Positions 1 through 5,736 of a DNA stretch of 6,601 bases are shown piece after piece. Source of the stretch: Balneolaceae bacterium (lineage in GTDB: Bacteria; Bacteroidota; Rhodothermia; Balneolales; Balneolaceae); contig SLAU01000117.1 of the NCBI GenBank assembly GCA_007126675.1, positions 1 through 6,601 of the forward strand, read 5' to 3'. The notes under the pieces are model-generated. The model saw only the letters and a program-made list of their open reading frames with translations, was not told where the DNA came from and ran no database searches. How positions within the stretch are numbered: the stretch's first letter is position 1; the number at the start of each line of letters is the position of its first letter. Both the position numbers and the translations under genes were made by a program.

Positions 1-449
1 AGCAGATCCATTTTCCAGCCCTGGCTGTCGGCATACCGGCGATACATATCAAACAGGTCACCCGCAAAAATAGCTGCTTCATCGCCTCCGGTACCCGAGC
101 GGATTTCCACAATACAGTTTTTGGAATCATCCGGATCTTTGGGAATAAGCTTAAATTTTATTTCCTCTTCCAGCTCAGTTAGTTCAGTCTCCAGTTCTTT
201 ACTTTCATCCCTGGCCATCTGTGTGATTTCTGCGTCTTCATTAGCATCAATCAGCTCTTTATTGCCTTTCAGCAGGTTTTGGATCTCTTTCCAGCGCTCA
301 AAATCCTCAACCAGCTCTTTGAGCTGGGTATGCTCGCGGGTAAGCTCGGTATACTCTTTCGGGCGGTCATAAATCGCGGGATCGGCCATCGCCTGGTTGA
401 TCTCATCATACCGCTCTTTAATCTGCTGAAGTTTATCTTCTAAATTCAT
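1..449 (-). CDS. prfA: Peptide chain release factor 1, N-terminal part (partial at window edge)
   Basis: RF1 recognises the stop codons UAA and UAG in the ribosomal A site and triggers release of the finished protein in the cytoplasm. Reading the minus strand from the ATG at 449-447 gives 149 full codons with no stop before the window edge. Residues 1-100 are charged and helical, starting MNLEDKLQQIKERYDEI, as in RF1 domain 1. Residues 115-125 read EIRSGTGGDEA, followed by AIFAGDLFDMYRRYA. This is the class-I release factor signature in its RF1 form; RF2 has a GAGGTE version. The family is about 355-360 residues, so roughly 60% lies off the left edge, including the PxT anticodon loop and the GGQ hydrolysis motif, which cannot be checked. 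I see no strong Shine-Dalgarno site and no clear TAnnTTTG box upstream. No adjacent gene shares its transcript in this window. Confidence 0.95.
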   Translation of the reverse strand, partial: MNLEDKLQQIKERYDEINQAMADPAIYDRPKEYTELTREHTQLKELVEDFERWKEIQNLLKGNKELIDANEDAEITQMARDESKELETELTELEEEIKFKLIPKDPDDSKNCIVEIRSGTGGDEAAIFAGDLFDMYRRYADSQGWKMDL

Positions 450-570
450 GGGATGCGTTTCGTTTATTACAGGCAGAAGATATTGAATTTGGAGTTCGAT
501 TTACAGAAGTAATTGGTAACATTCATCTGCGCTCATTTTTGAATACGAAGTGAAAATCGGCGTGCCCTCT

Positions 571-638
571 GCGTAACTCTGCGAGCTTTCAGCGCAACTC
601 TGCCACATAGTGGTCCCTTTGGGGCGAGAACCTCTCGC
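571..638. repeat. CTCTGCG-type dispersed repeat, interrupted copy
   Basis: Positions 571-603 match 1359-1391 at 31 of 33 positions (GCGTAACTCTGCGAG, a short spacer, then CAGCGCAACTCTGC). The copies then differ. This one has about 21 extra bases (604-624) forming two tiny hairpins, CCAC/GTGG and CCC/GGG, before rejoining at GCGAGAACCTCTCGC (624-638). It lacks the outer right arm AGAGTTACGC found in the other copy, so the long palindrome is broken here. Repeats with alternating 'aactctgcg' words are, from general knowledge, common between genes in Bacteroidota-type genomes. Confidence 0.6.
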
Positions 639-742
639 TGATTATACTCTTCTTTAAGTTGGATCCTTCATTCCACACCTAACGGTGTTCCATTCCCTAA
701 TGGGCAGGCAGGATGACGTGCTCTTTCCTAAAATAATTAAAA

Positions 743-775
743 GCATGCTGCATCGGCATTGCCAATACAGCATGC
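743..775. repeat. 8-bp inverted repeat (hairpin)
   Basis: GCATGCTG at 743-750 is the exact reverse complement of CAGCATGC at 768-775, with a 17-nt spacer that itself contains a GGCA/TGCC pair. No T-run follows on either strand, so a simple intrinsic terminator is unlikely. It is probably part of the palindromic repeat cluster upstream of 884. Confidence 0.55.
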
Positions 776-795
776 CTACTAAAAAATTCGGCTAC

Positions 796-852
796 GTCAT
801 TCTGAGGAGAACTGCGATTTTTGCAGTTCGACGAAGGACTCAGATTCTCTGG
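796..852. repeat. GTCATTCTGAGG-type palindromic intergenic repeat
   Basis: The inner stem is GAACTGC (809-815) with GCAGTTC (823-829) around the 7-nt loop GATTTTT. The outer stem is TCTGAG (801-806) with CTCAGA (839-844), separated from the inner one by GA-rich bulges. The wording 'gtcattctgagga...gacgaagga...' resembles the 'cgtcattgcgagg...cgaagcaatctc' family of dispersed repeats seen in many bacterial genomes. That family link is from memory, not a search. There is one copy in this window. Confidence 0.6.
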
Positions 853-883
853 CCACAATATCGCCAAAAATCATCACTCACAA

Positions 884-1042
884 CCACAAACCCGCAACAC
901 TGGCAGGACCTTTGGACGCTACCAGGTTGCTCTGGATTAGCCGATACCGCAACGCTTACAGGTCCTTCGGACGCCTGATCTCCGAAGTTTAAACGCAGGA
1001 GATCTGTCAGGTCGCTAAACTTGAGCCCTGTGTTGCGCCTTG
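884..1042 (+). repeat. 159-bp structured direct repeat, copy A
   Basis: It is 152/159 identical to 1460-1618 (offset 576; differences at 913, 914, 918, 943, 1009, 1012, 1037). The ends are an 8-bp inverted pair, CGCAACAC (893-900) and GTGTTGCG (1030-1037), extended inward by GGC/GCC (902-904 with 1025-1027). Internal pairs are AGGACCT/AGGTCCT (905-911 with 960-966), CCAG/CTGG (922-925 with 932-935), GATCTCC/GGAGATC (977-983 with 998-1004) and AAGTTTA/TAAACTT (985-991 with 1016-1022). The last two interlock like a pseudoknot. CTTCGGA/TCCGAAG (965-971 with 981-987) competes with them. Six of the seven differences between copies fall outside these stems. The right end runs into a promoter-like -33 TTG. 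Function is unknown; no known RNA or mobile element family is recognised. Confidence 0.85.
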
Positions 1043-1064
1043 CCCCCTGATTTCACTACATTAA
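1033..1064 (+). promoter_or_regulatory. Degenerate Bacteroidota-type promoter at the end of repeat copy A
   Basis: TTG at 1033-1035, 21 nt, then TACATTAA at 1057-1064. The spacing is the same as in the purK promoter after copy B, but the -7 box departs from TAnnTTTG at its last two positions. The ATG of the membrane gene follows 7 nt later. It is called mainly by its match in position to the copy B promoter, so strength is uncertain. Confidence 0.4.
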
Positions 1065-1071
1065 TTTTATC

Positions 1072-1338
1072 ATGAAGCTTTTCACAAATCATATATTGTG
1101 GTGGTTTATACTGATTGCGGCCACGGTTGCAGTCTCTGCCATTACCTCTCAAGTTATCACCACAAGCGGTATGATTAGAAGTGTTGCGGCTCATCTGGTT
1201 TTTGCTGCGGGTATCTCTCTCCTGCCATGGCTTTTTTACCGGATAATCGGTAAACCGATGAATACGGAGGAGATGATGTCGACCATTTCCGTTGCCTGGC
1301 TGATTCTTGCTGTTGCCAATTTGTGGGCAATGCCTTAG
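1072..1338 (+). CDS. Small integral membrane protein, unknown function
   Basis: This 88-residue protein is strongly hydrophobic, with three likely transmembrane helices at about residues 8-26, 37-57 and 69-87. A short polar loop (residues 60-68, KPMNTEEMM) lies between the second and third. No catalytic or metal-binding motif is visible and I do not recognise the family. The ATG at 1072 is chosen because it begins the hydrophobic protein and sits 7 nt after a promoter-like box, as purK does after its own box; a leaderless or near-leaderless message is therefore likely, and no Shine-Dalgarno site is seen. The gene is bracketed by two direct copies of the 159-bp repeat, so it may have arrived with one of them or may be deletable by recombination between them. 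The membrane character makes a chance ORF unlikely, but the role is unknown. Confidence 0.7.
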   Translation: MKLFTNHILWWFILIAATVAVSAITSQVITTSGMIRSVAAHLVFAAGISLLPWLFYRIIGKPMNTEEMMSTISVAWLILAVANLWAMP

Positions 1339-1358
1339 GGGTTGTTACTCGTTTATCA

Positions 1359-1414
1359 GCGTAACTCTGCGAGCCATCAGCGCAACTCTGCGAGAACCTC
1401 TCGCAGAGTTACGC
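1359..1414. repeat. Palindromic CTCTGCG repeat, 15-bp inverted arms
   Basis: GCGTAACTCTGCGAG (1359-1373) is the exact reverse complement of 1400-1414. In addition, 1384-1394 (AACTCTGCGAG) pairs perfectly with 1400-1410 around a 5-nt loop, so the same right arm has two possible partners. It starts 20 nt after the stop of the membrane gene, where a terminator would sit, but the following bases are not a T-run (ACGCAGATTTATT). A degenerate, interrupted copy lies at 571-638. It may be a dispersed repeat that doubles as a transcript end or barrier. Confidence 0.7.
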
Positions 1415-1459
1415 AGATTTATTCGCAGATGTTCGCTGAAATCCTTTTTATAACTTAAG

Positions 1460-1618
1460 CCACAAACCCGCAACACTGGCAGGACCTTCTGACACTACCA
1501 GGTTGCTCTGGATTAGCCAATACCGCAACGCTTACAGGTCCTTCGGACGCCTGATCTCCGAAGTTTAAACGCAGGAGATCTGTCTGGCCGCTAAACTTGA
1601 GCCCTGTGTTGCACCTTG
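1460..1618 (+). repeat. 159-bp structured direct repeat, copy B (upstream of purK)
   Basis: Second copy of the element at 884-1042, in the same orientation. All internal inverted pairs are conserved: AGGACCT/AGGTCCT (1481-1487 with 1536-1542), GATCTCC/GGAGATC (1553-1559 with 1574-1580), AAGTTTA/TAAACTT (1561-1567 with 1592-1598) and the competing CTTCGGA/TCCGAAG (1541-1547 with 1557-1563). The terminal pair CGCAACAC (1469-1476) with GTGTTGCA (1606-1613) has lost only its outermost base pair. The right arm contains the TTG that serves as the -33 element of the purK promoter, so protein binding or folding here could directly affect purK transcription. Confidence 0.85.
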
Positions 1619-1640
1619 TGCCTTGAATTCCCTACCTTTG
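1609..1640 (+). promoter_or_regulatory. purK promoter, Bacteroidota consensus (TTG-N21-TAnnTTTG)
   Basis: TTG at 1609-1611 and TACCTTTG at 1633-1640, separated by 21 nt. This is an exact match to the -7 consensus TAnnTTTG known for the Bacteroidota primary sigma factor. The ATG at 1649 comes only 8 nt after the box, so transcription would begin at or just before the start codon, giving a leaderless or nearly leaderless mRNA. The -33 element lies inside the terminal inverted arm of repeat copy B. Confidence 0.65.
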
Positions 1641-1648
1641 TGCCCATT

Positions 1649-2803
1649 ATGAAATCGCTCGAATCTACGTTTACTATCGGTTTTCTTGGTGCGGGTCAAT
1701 TGGCCCGAATGTCGGCCCAGCAGGCTTTCCGGTTCGGGATGCAGGTAGCTGTTTTTTCTGATCGCCCTGAAGATGAACCCGTTCAGTTTATGACACCTCA
1801 CTCCTATTCAGGCTCATTCGATGAACCTTCATCCATGATTGAGTTTGCAAAGAGGTGTGACGTAATTACACTCGAAAATGAATTTATAAACTCCGAGGTT
1901 TTGAAAGAAGTGCAGGAAAAGTCCGGCACACCCATTCTTCCCTCACCCGATAGTTTTGCTCTGATTGAAAATAAACTGATCGAAAAAGAAACCTTTGAAA
2001 ATGCAGGTATTGCGGTCACACCTTACAGACTTATTACGGGTGAAGAGGATATACAGAACTTTGGAAAAGAACACGGCTGGCCGTTTATCATGAAATCTTC
2101 CAAGGGCGGATATGACGGCTATGGAAACCGAACCGTAAAGGATCTGGCAGATGCGGTAAAAGCTTTTGATCAGCTTGGCGGTAACCGCGGGCATGAGATT
2201 CTTGCCGAGGCATTTGTTGCTTTTACCCACGAACTGGCTGTGCAGGCTGTTCGAAATGAAACCGGGGTTGCCGTTTATCCCTGCGTGGAAACGGTTCAGG
2301 AAAATCATATTTGCGTGGCTGTGAAAGCTCCTGCCCCCGTAAATCCTGAGATTCAGAAAGAAGCACAGCAGATAGCAGTTAAAGCAATTGAAGCTATTGA
2401 AGGCACCGGTATTTTCGCATTTGAATTTTTTCTGAAAGCGGATGGAAGCCTGCTTCTAAATGAATCAGCCCCGCGTCCGCATAATTCGGGGCACTACACG
2501 ATTGAAGGATGTATCACTTCTCAGTTCGAAAACCATGTACGTGCTGTTTGCGGATTGCCGCTCGGATCAACCCGAATGGTTAAACCGGAAGCCGTAATGA
2601 TTAACCTTTTAGGCACTCACAAAAGAGAGGCAATTATTGAGCATGTGCAAGATGCCATGAATGAACCAAACGGCCATCTGCACTCATACGGCAAGCTGCA
2701 AAGTAAACCGGGGCGTAAAATGGCGCATTACACGCTATTGGGTGATGATCTGCATAAAACATGGGAACGCGCTAATGAGCTTACATCCGGTATAAAAATC
2801 TGA
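1649..2803 (+). CDS. purK: N5-carboxyaminoimidazole ribonucleotide synthase (PurK)
   Basis: PurK uses ATP and bicarbonate to carboxylate AIR to N5-CAIR, which PurE then rearranges to CAIR in de novo purine synthesis in the cytoplasm. The 384-residue product fits the family's usual size. The N-terminal dinucleotide-like fold shows GFLGAGQLARM (residues 11-21), then TLENEF (74-79), where many PurKs read TYEFEN. The ATP-grasp core shows PFIMKSSKGGYDGYG (145-159), the family's glycine-rich ATP loop. NESAPRPHNSGHYT (271-284) is the hallmark substrate and metal-binding stretch, followed by SQFENHVRAVCGLPLG (291-306). The C-terminus has YGK and PGRKMAH (347-360). The ATG at 1649 is chosen over an in-frame TTG at 1616 because the promoter -7 box lies between them. 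No purE is adjacent, so the partner enzyme is encoded elsewhere. It converges on the next gene with a 28-nt gap. Confidence 0.95.
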   Translation: MKSLESTFTIGFLGAGQLARMSAQQAFRFGMQVAVFSDRPEDEPVQFMTPHSYSGSFDEPSSMIEFAKRCDVITLENEFINSEVLKEVQEKSGTPILPSPDSFALIENKLIEKETFENAGIAVTPYRLITGEEDIQNFGKEHGWPFIMKSSKGGYDGYGNRTVKDLADAVKAFDQLGGNRGHEILAEAFVAFTHELAVQAVRNETGVAVYPCVETVQENHICVAVKAPAPVNPEIQKEAQQIAVKAIEAIEGTGIFAFEFFLKADGSLLLNESAPRPHNSGHYTIEGCITSQFENHVRAVCGLPLGSTRMVKPEAVMINLLGTHKREAIIEHVQDAMNEPNGHLHSYGKLQSKPGRKMAHYTLLGDDLHKTWERANELTSGIKI

Positions 2804-2831
2804 CCCGAACCGGATTCTTATAAAGCCTGTA

Positions 2832-3398
2832 TTATTTTTTCCGGAGATGAAGAATAGATCGCGTGTCGGAATCGATATTCCCATAAATCCAAAACATTGC
2901 GCAGATCTCAATAAAGGCAAGAGTGTAAACAAGTACCACTGCCCGGATCACCCATGTGGTATCCATATAAAATGAGGCCAGAAAACCGAAAAAGACCAGC
3001 ACTCCGGAGAGACGACTGAGATGCGTATGTACAAATTTTAAAGAGCCGGCTTTCAGCTTTGCTACCATTAATGAAACAGCAAATATGACCAGCAGAAAAA
3101 TGATGTATGGAATATTGGGTGCCAGGTATTCCGGGAACAGATAGATCAGAAACCATGCCGCAGCCAGGTAATAAGCCACATCGCCGATAGCATCCATCAT
3201 GGCTCCAAATTCGGATGTCTGATTCCACCGCCGTGCAAGCATGCCATCCAGGTAATCGGTTAAACCAAGAAAAATAAACCAGCCGATAAACCATGCAGAT
3301 GTATCAAACCGGACCAGCCAAAACAGAAGCGGAACTCCCAGCAGGCGAATCATCGACAATGTGTTTGGGATATTGATCAGTTCACGGTTAATATTCAT
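2832..3398 (-). CDS. CDP-alcohol phosphatidyltransferase family membrane enzyme
   Basis: Enzymes of this family join a CDP-linked lipid to an alcohol, releasing CMP, in phospholipid synthesis at the inner membrane. The 188-residue product has the complete signature D-x2-DG-x2-AR-x8-G-x3-D-x3-D: D48, D51, G52, A55, R56, G65, D69 and D73. The four aspartates bind the metals and act in catalysis in solved family members. About five to six hydrophobic helices are visible (roughly 14-30, 34-48, 74-90, 95-112, 130-147, 150-172), as expected. The size and PNTLSMIRLLGVPLLF start resemble phosphatidylglycerophosphate synthase (PgsA), but the alcohol acceptor cannot be read from sequence and a phosphatidylinositol-type or cardiolipin-type enzyme is possible. 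The ATG at 3398 starts at the conserved N-terminal motif. Its stop lies 28 nt from that of convergent purK. Confidence 0.9.
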   Translation of the reverse strand: MNINRELINIPNTLSMIRLLGVPLLFWLVRFDTSAWFIGWFIFLGLTDYLDGMLARRWNQTSEFGAMMDAIGDVAYYLAAAWFLIYLFPEYLAPNIPYIIFLLVIFAVSLMVAKLKAGSLKFVHTHLSRLSGVLVFFGFLASFYMDTTWVIRAVVLVYTLAFIEICAMFWIYGNIDSDTRSILHLRKK

Positions 3399-3659
3399 CA
3401 GCTAATCAATAATTAATTAAGGTGATTTTATGAAAATAGCTTTTTTGATCGAATTGTATAATTATGATTTCTGATGGGAAAAATCTTCTAAGAATAAAGT
3501 ATCAGTATGCTTCTGAAATATCTTTAGTCTTAATTTTTTGGTAATACAAAAAAGTTAAACTGTTTGTTTACAGTAAAAACCAACATCAACCATTCTGTAT
3601 TTAATCTCTTATCTGAGTAATGGTAATGCGATTCAAAAACCTATCACAGCATAAAATCA
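3399..3659. other. AT-rich spacer between divergent genes
   Basis: This 261-bp stretch must hold the promoters of both the minus-strand phosphatidyltransferase and the plus-strand lipoprotein. I find no exact TAnnTTTG box on either strand. One AT-rich inverted repeat is visible: TTTTTTG (3534-3540) with CAAAAAA (3547-3553), 6-nt loop. No ORF or RNA gene is recognised. Confidence 0.5.
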
Positions 3660-4463
3660 GTGAAGTATATCCTGAATAACAGCTTTAAACTGCTGCTGAT
3701 TATTATACTAATCTTAGTAAGCATTGTATTCGGTTGCGCTGAGCCGCTGGACACATCAGACGAAATTGAAAATGAGAGCGGCCTTGTGTTTGTTGATAGT
3801 TATCTGTTGCCTATCAATGATCCTTCAGGCCTTGTGATTGATATGAACGGAGAGTTTCTCTGGACTGTAAGTGATGATCCGGGACAGTATGTCTATAAAA
3901 TAAGTTTTACTGGTGATGTGCTTGGTTATCTGAGCGGATACAAGGGAGACGACATGGAAGGAATTACCATGAATCCTAATGACGGAACACTTTGGATTGC
4001 AGAAGAAAAATTCAGGCAAATCGTACAACTAACTACAGATGGCGAAGTATTACAGATAGTTGATGTTCCTGTTGAAGCCCAAAACCCAAACGACGGCCTG
4101 GAGGGAATTACCTGGAATCCAAACAATAACCATGTGTATGTGGTGAATGAAAAGAATCCCAGAAAATTTATTGAGCTCGATACTGATTTTGAAGTTGTAC
4201 GCTCTGTACCGATAGACTTTGAGGGAGAATTCACACTTCTTGATCTGAGCGGGTTATTTTACGATCACATCAAAGATGAAATTTGGATAGTAAGTGATGA
4301 TTCACAACGTCTTGTAATTACAGATCAGGAGCTTAATCCATTACGGGCTTTTAACCTTGGCCGGGATAAGTTTGAAGGCGTTGCCGTAGATCTTGAAACA
4401 TACAGGGTGTACATGGTAAATGACCGTGAAAACCGGCTCTATGTTTTTGATTTAGTTGATTGA
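3660..4463 (+). CDS. SdiA-regulated-type beta-propeller lipoprotein
   Basis: The 267-residue product starts with a lipoprotein signal: positively charged start, hydrophobic run 11-24 and a lipobox-like VFGC with Cys26. It should be lipid-anchored on the periplasmic side or outer membrane. The rest is built of blade-like repeats carrying a recurrent [D/G/K]xxG[I/L/V] word: DMEGIT (98-103), GLEGIT (146-151), DLSGLF (195-200) and KFEGVA (237-242). Each is followed by an 'xVYxVxDxxxR' type strand, for example VYMVNDRENRLYVFD near the end. This pattern matches the SdiA-regulated domain family, related to phytase-like propellers, whose biochemical role is not established. The start is GTG at 3660: an in-frame stop at 3624 and the lack of any ATG before the signal sequence leave it as the best choice. 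It converges on the serine hydrolase with a 61-nt gap. Confidence 0.85.
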   Translation: MKYILNNSFKLLLIIILILVSIVFGCAEPLDTSDEIENESGLVFVDSYLLPINDPSGLVIDMNGEFLWTVSDDPGQYVYKISFTGDVLGYLSGYKGDDMEGITMNPNDGTLWIAEEKFRQIVQLTTDGEVLQIVDVPVEAQNPNDGLEGITWNPNNNHVYVVNEKNPRKFIELDTDFEVVRSVPIDFEGEFTLLDLSGLFYDHIKDEIWIVSDDSQRLVITDQELNPLRAFNLGRDKFEGVAVDLETYRVYMVNDRENRLYVFDLVD

Positions 4464-4524
4464 ATTTGTTGTGAGAGGGATACAAATTTGTCTGCTTTGA
4501 TAAAATCTGAGAATGATAATTTTT

Positions 4525-5736
4525 CTAAAATAGTGACTCCGATTCCTGACTGAAATTATTAAATAAACCCGGAATAACTGTAAGCGGATAGTTTGAATGC
4601 GTGTTGATGAGAATACTGATTCCAATTCCATCTTCAGGAGAAAATGCGATCTCGCTGCGATAACCATTTACGTAACCGCCGTGATAAACAATTTTCTGCC
4701 CATAGTTATCAAGCACCCTCCATCCCATTGCATAATGTGTTTGGTTCACTCCCTGCCAATGGCGGCTAAAACGCCTGTTACGGATAGTAGCCATCGGTTC
4801 ATAAATATCAGCAAGTGTTTCCTCGGAAATAATTTCCGGATAATGACCGGTTAAAAGTAGCAGCCATTTGCCCATATCTGAGGCCGAGGCATTTATGCCA
4901 CCGGACGAAACCGCATTGTAATATTTCCTGGAAATCTGGACAGGAACACGCTCCCGGGCACGTGAATGATAAATATGCGGTGATGCTGAATTTTCTGAAT
5001 TAAATATACTGTCATAGCTTGCAGAGGAATTCTTCATCTCTAAAGGCTCAAAAATCCTTTCATGCAAAAGAGTTTGAAAGTCAGTACCGGTTTGAGCTTC
5101 CAGCACGTTTTCTATTACTGAATATGCCGCATTCTGATAAGCATGCTGAAAACCTTCTTCTGCGATCAGCGGAACGGATGCGAGACGGGGAATAATCCTG
5201 CCAAGGGGAAGACCGTCTTCAATCAAATTTGTATATGAATGGCGGGGCAATCCGGTTGTTTGAGATAACAAATGCCTGATCTGAACGCGCCCTGTTTGCT
5301 CCGGATCATATAGCCTGAACTGATCATAATAACCGGATACGGGCTGGTCCCACCTTAAAATTCCCTCTTCTACAAACACACCGGTCAGAACTGAAGCAAA
5401 TCCTTTCGATACACTACCCAATCGGAACTTTGTATGTTCATCCACTTCTCCGGGTTTCCCCTTCTGTTTTACGCCAAATCCTTTCTCAAATACAACACGT
5501 CCGTCTTTTACAATTGTAACAGCTGCTCCGGGAATTTGCATGTTGATCATCCCCTGTTCAAAGTTTGATGCAAACAGATCCAGATACTCAGCCAGTGATT
5601 CGTCCATCACCCATTCTTCGGGTTCGAGCTCGGCTTCTGCAATTATCGGGTCAGAACTGTTCTCATTATCATTAATTACCAAATACGAACCGATAATAAC
5701 AACAAATAATAATATGGCAGAAACAATTCGAATCAC
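4525..5736 (-). CDS. Beta-lactamase-fold serine hydrolase, membrane-anchored or exported
   Basis: The 403-residue protein belongs to the class C beta-lactamase / DD-peptidase-like group. A single hydrophobic segment at residues 4-21 acts as signal peptide or anchor, followed by an acidic linker (28-45). The catalytic domain begins near residue 48. The S-x-x-K motif is S108-V-S-K111 in FRLGSVSKGFASVL, with S108 the expected nucleophile. The second motif is Y200-Q-N202 (HAYQNAAYSVIENVLE), and the third is H352-G-G354 (YHGGYVNGYRSEIA). Family members include esterases, D-aminopeptidases and beta-lactam-inactivating enzymes; the sequence does not say which. HLLSQTTGLPRHSY (155-168) is a typical family loop. 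The start is GTG at 5736: an in-frame stop lies 12 nt upstream, and the first internal ATG (residue 44) would remove the export signal. No partner gene is linked to suggest a substrate. Confidence 0.9.
   Translation of the reverse strand: MIRIVSAILLFVVIIGSYLVINDNENSSDPIIAEAELEPEEWVMDESLAEYLDLFASNFEQGMINMQIPGAAVTIVKDGRVVFEKGFGVKQKGKPGEVDEHTKFRLGSVSKGFASVLTGVFVEEGILRWDQPVSGYYDQFRLYDPEQTGRVQIRHLLSQTTGLPRHSYTNLIEDGLPLGRIIPRLASVPLIAEEGFQHAYQNAAYSVIENVLEAQTGTDFQTLLHERIFEPLEMKNSSASYDSIFNSENSASPHIYHSRARERVPVQISRKYYNAVSSGGINASASDMGKWLLLLTGHYPEIISEETLADIYEPMATIRNRRFSRHWQGVNQTHYAMGWRVLDNYGQKIVYHGGYVNGYRSEIAFSPEDGIGISILINTHSNYPLTVIPGLFNNFSQESESLF

Larger units (their letters stand above)
450..1071. other. 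Palindrome-rich intergenic region between prfA and the small membrane gene
   Basis: This 622-bp stretch holds no convincing gene. A 97-codon open frame at 685-978 runs across hairpins and into a repeat whose second copy is non-coding, so I discount it. The region contains, in order: a CTCTGCG-type repeat (571-638), an 8-bp inverted repeat (743-750 with 768-775, arms GCATGCTG/CAGCATGC), a GTCATTCTGAGG-type hairpin (796-852) and a 159-bp structured repeat (884-1042). It looks like a landing zone for dispersed intergenic repeats. Confidence 0.7.

Noticed and set aside
685..978. 97-codon plus-strand open frame
   Set aside because: It runs through two hairpins and the first 95 bases of the structured repeat, has no recognisable domain, and the repeat's second copy is non-coding.
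893..1037. Integron attC site
   Set aside because: The terminal arms are CGCAACAC/GTGTTGCG rather than RYYYAAC/GTTRRRY, the internal stems interlock instead of forming one long hairpin, and no integrase is in the window.
1616..1648. In-frame TTG at 1616 as the purK start
   Set aside because: The -7 promoter box TACCTTTG (1633-1640) lies between it and the ATG at 1649, and the extra 11 residues do not resemble PurK.
2804..2844. Bidirectional terminator between purK and the phosphatidyltransferase
   Set aside because: Only a 5-bp CCGGA/TCCGG pair with a 25-nt spacer is present, and the T-run lies before, not after, the right arm.
4463..4488. Hairpin AATTTGT/ACAAATT as a terminator of the lipoprotein gene
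   Set aside because: A 7-bp AT-rich stem with a 12-nt loop and no following T-run is too weak to call.
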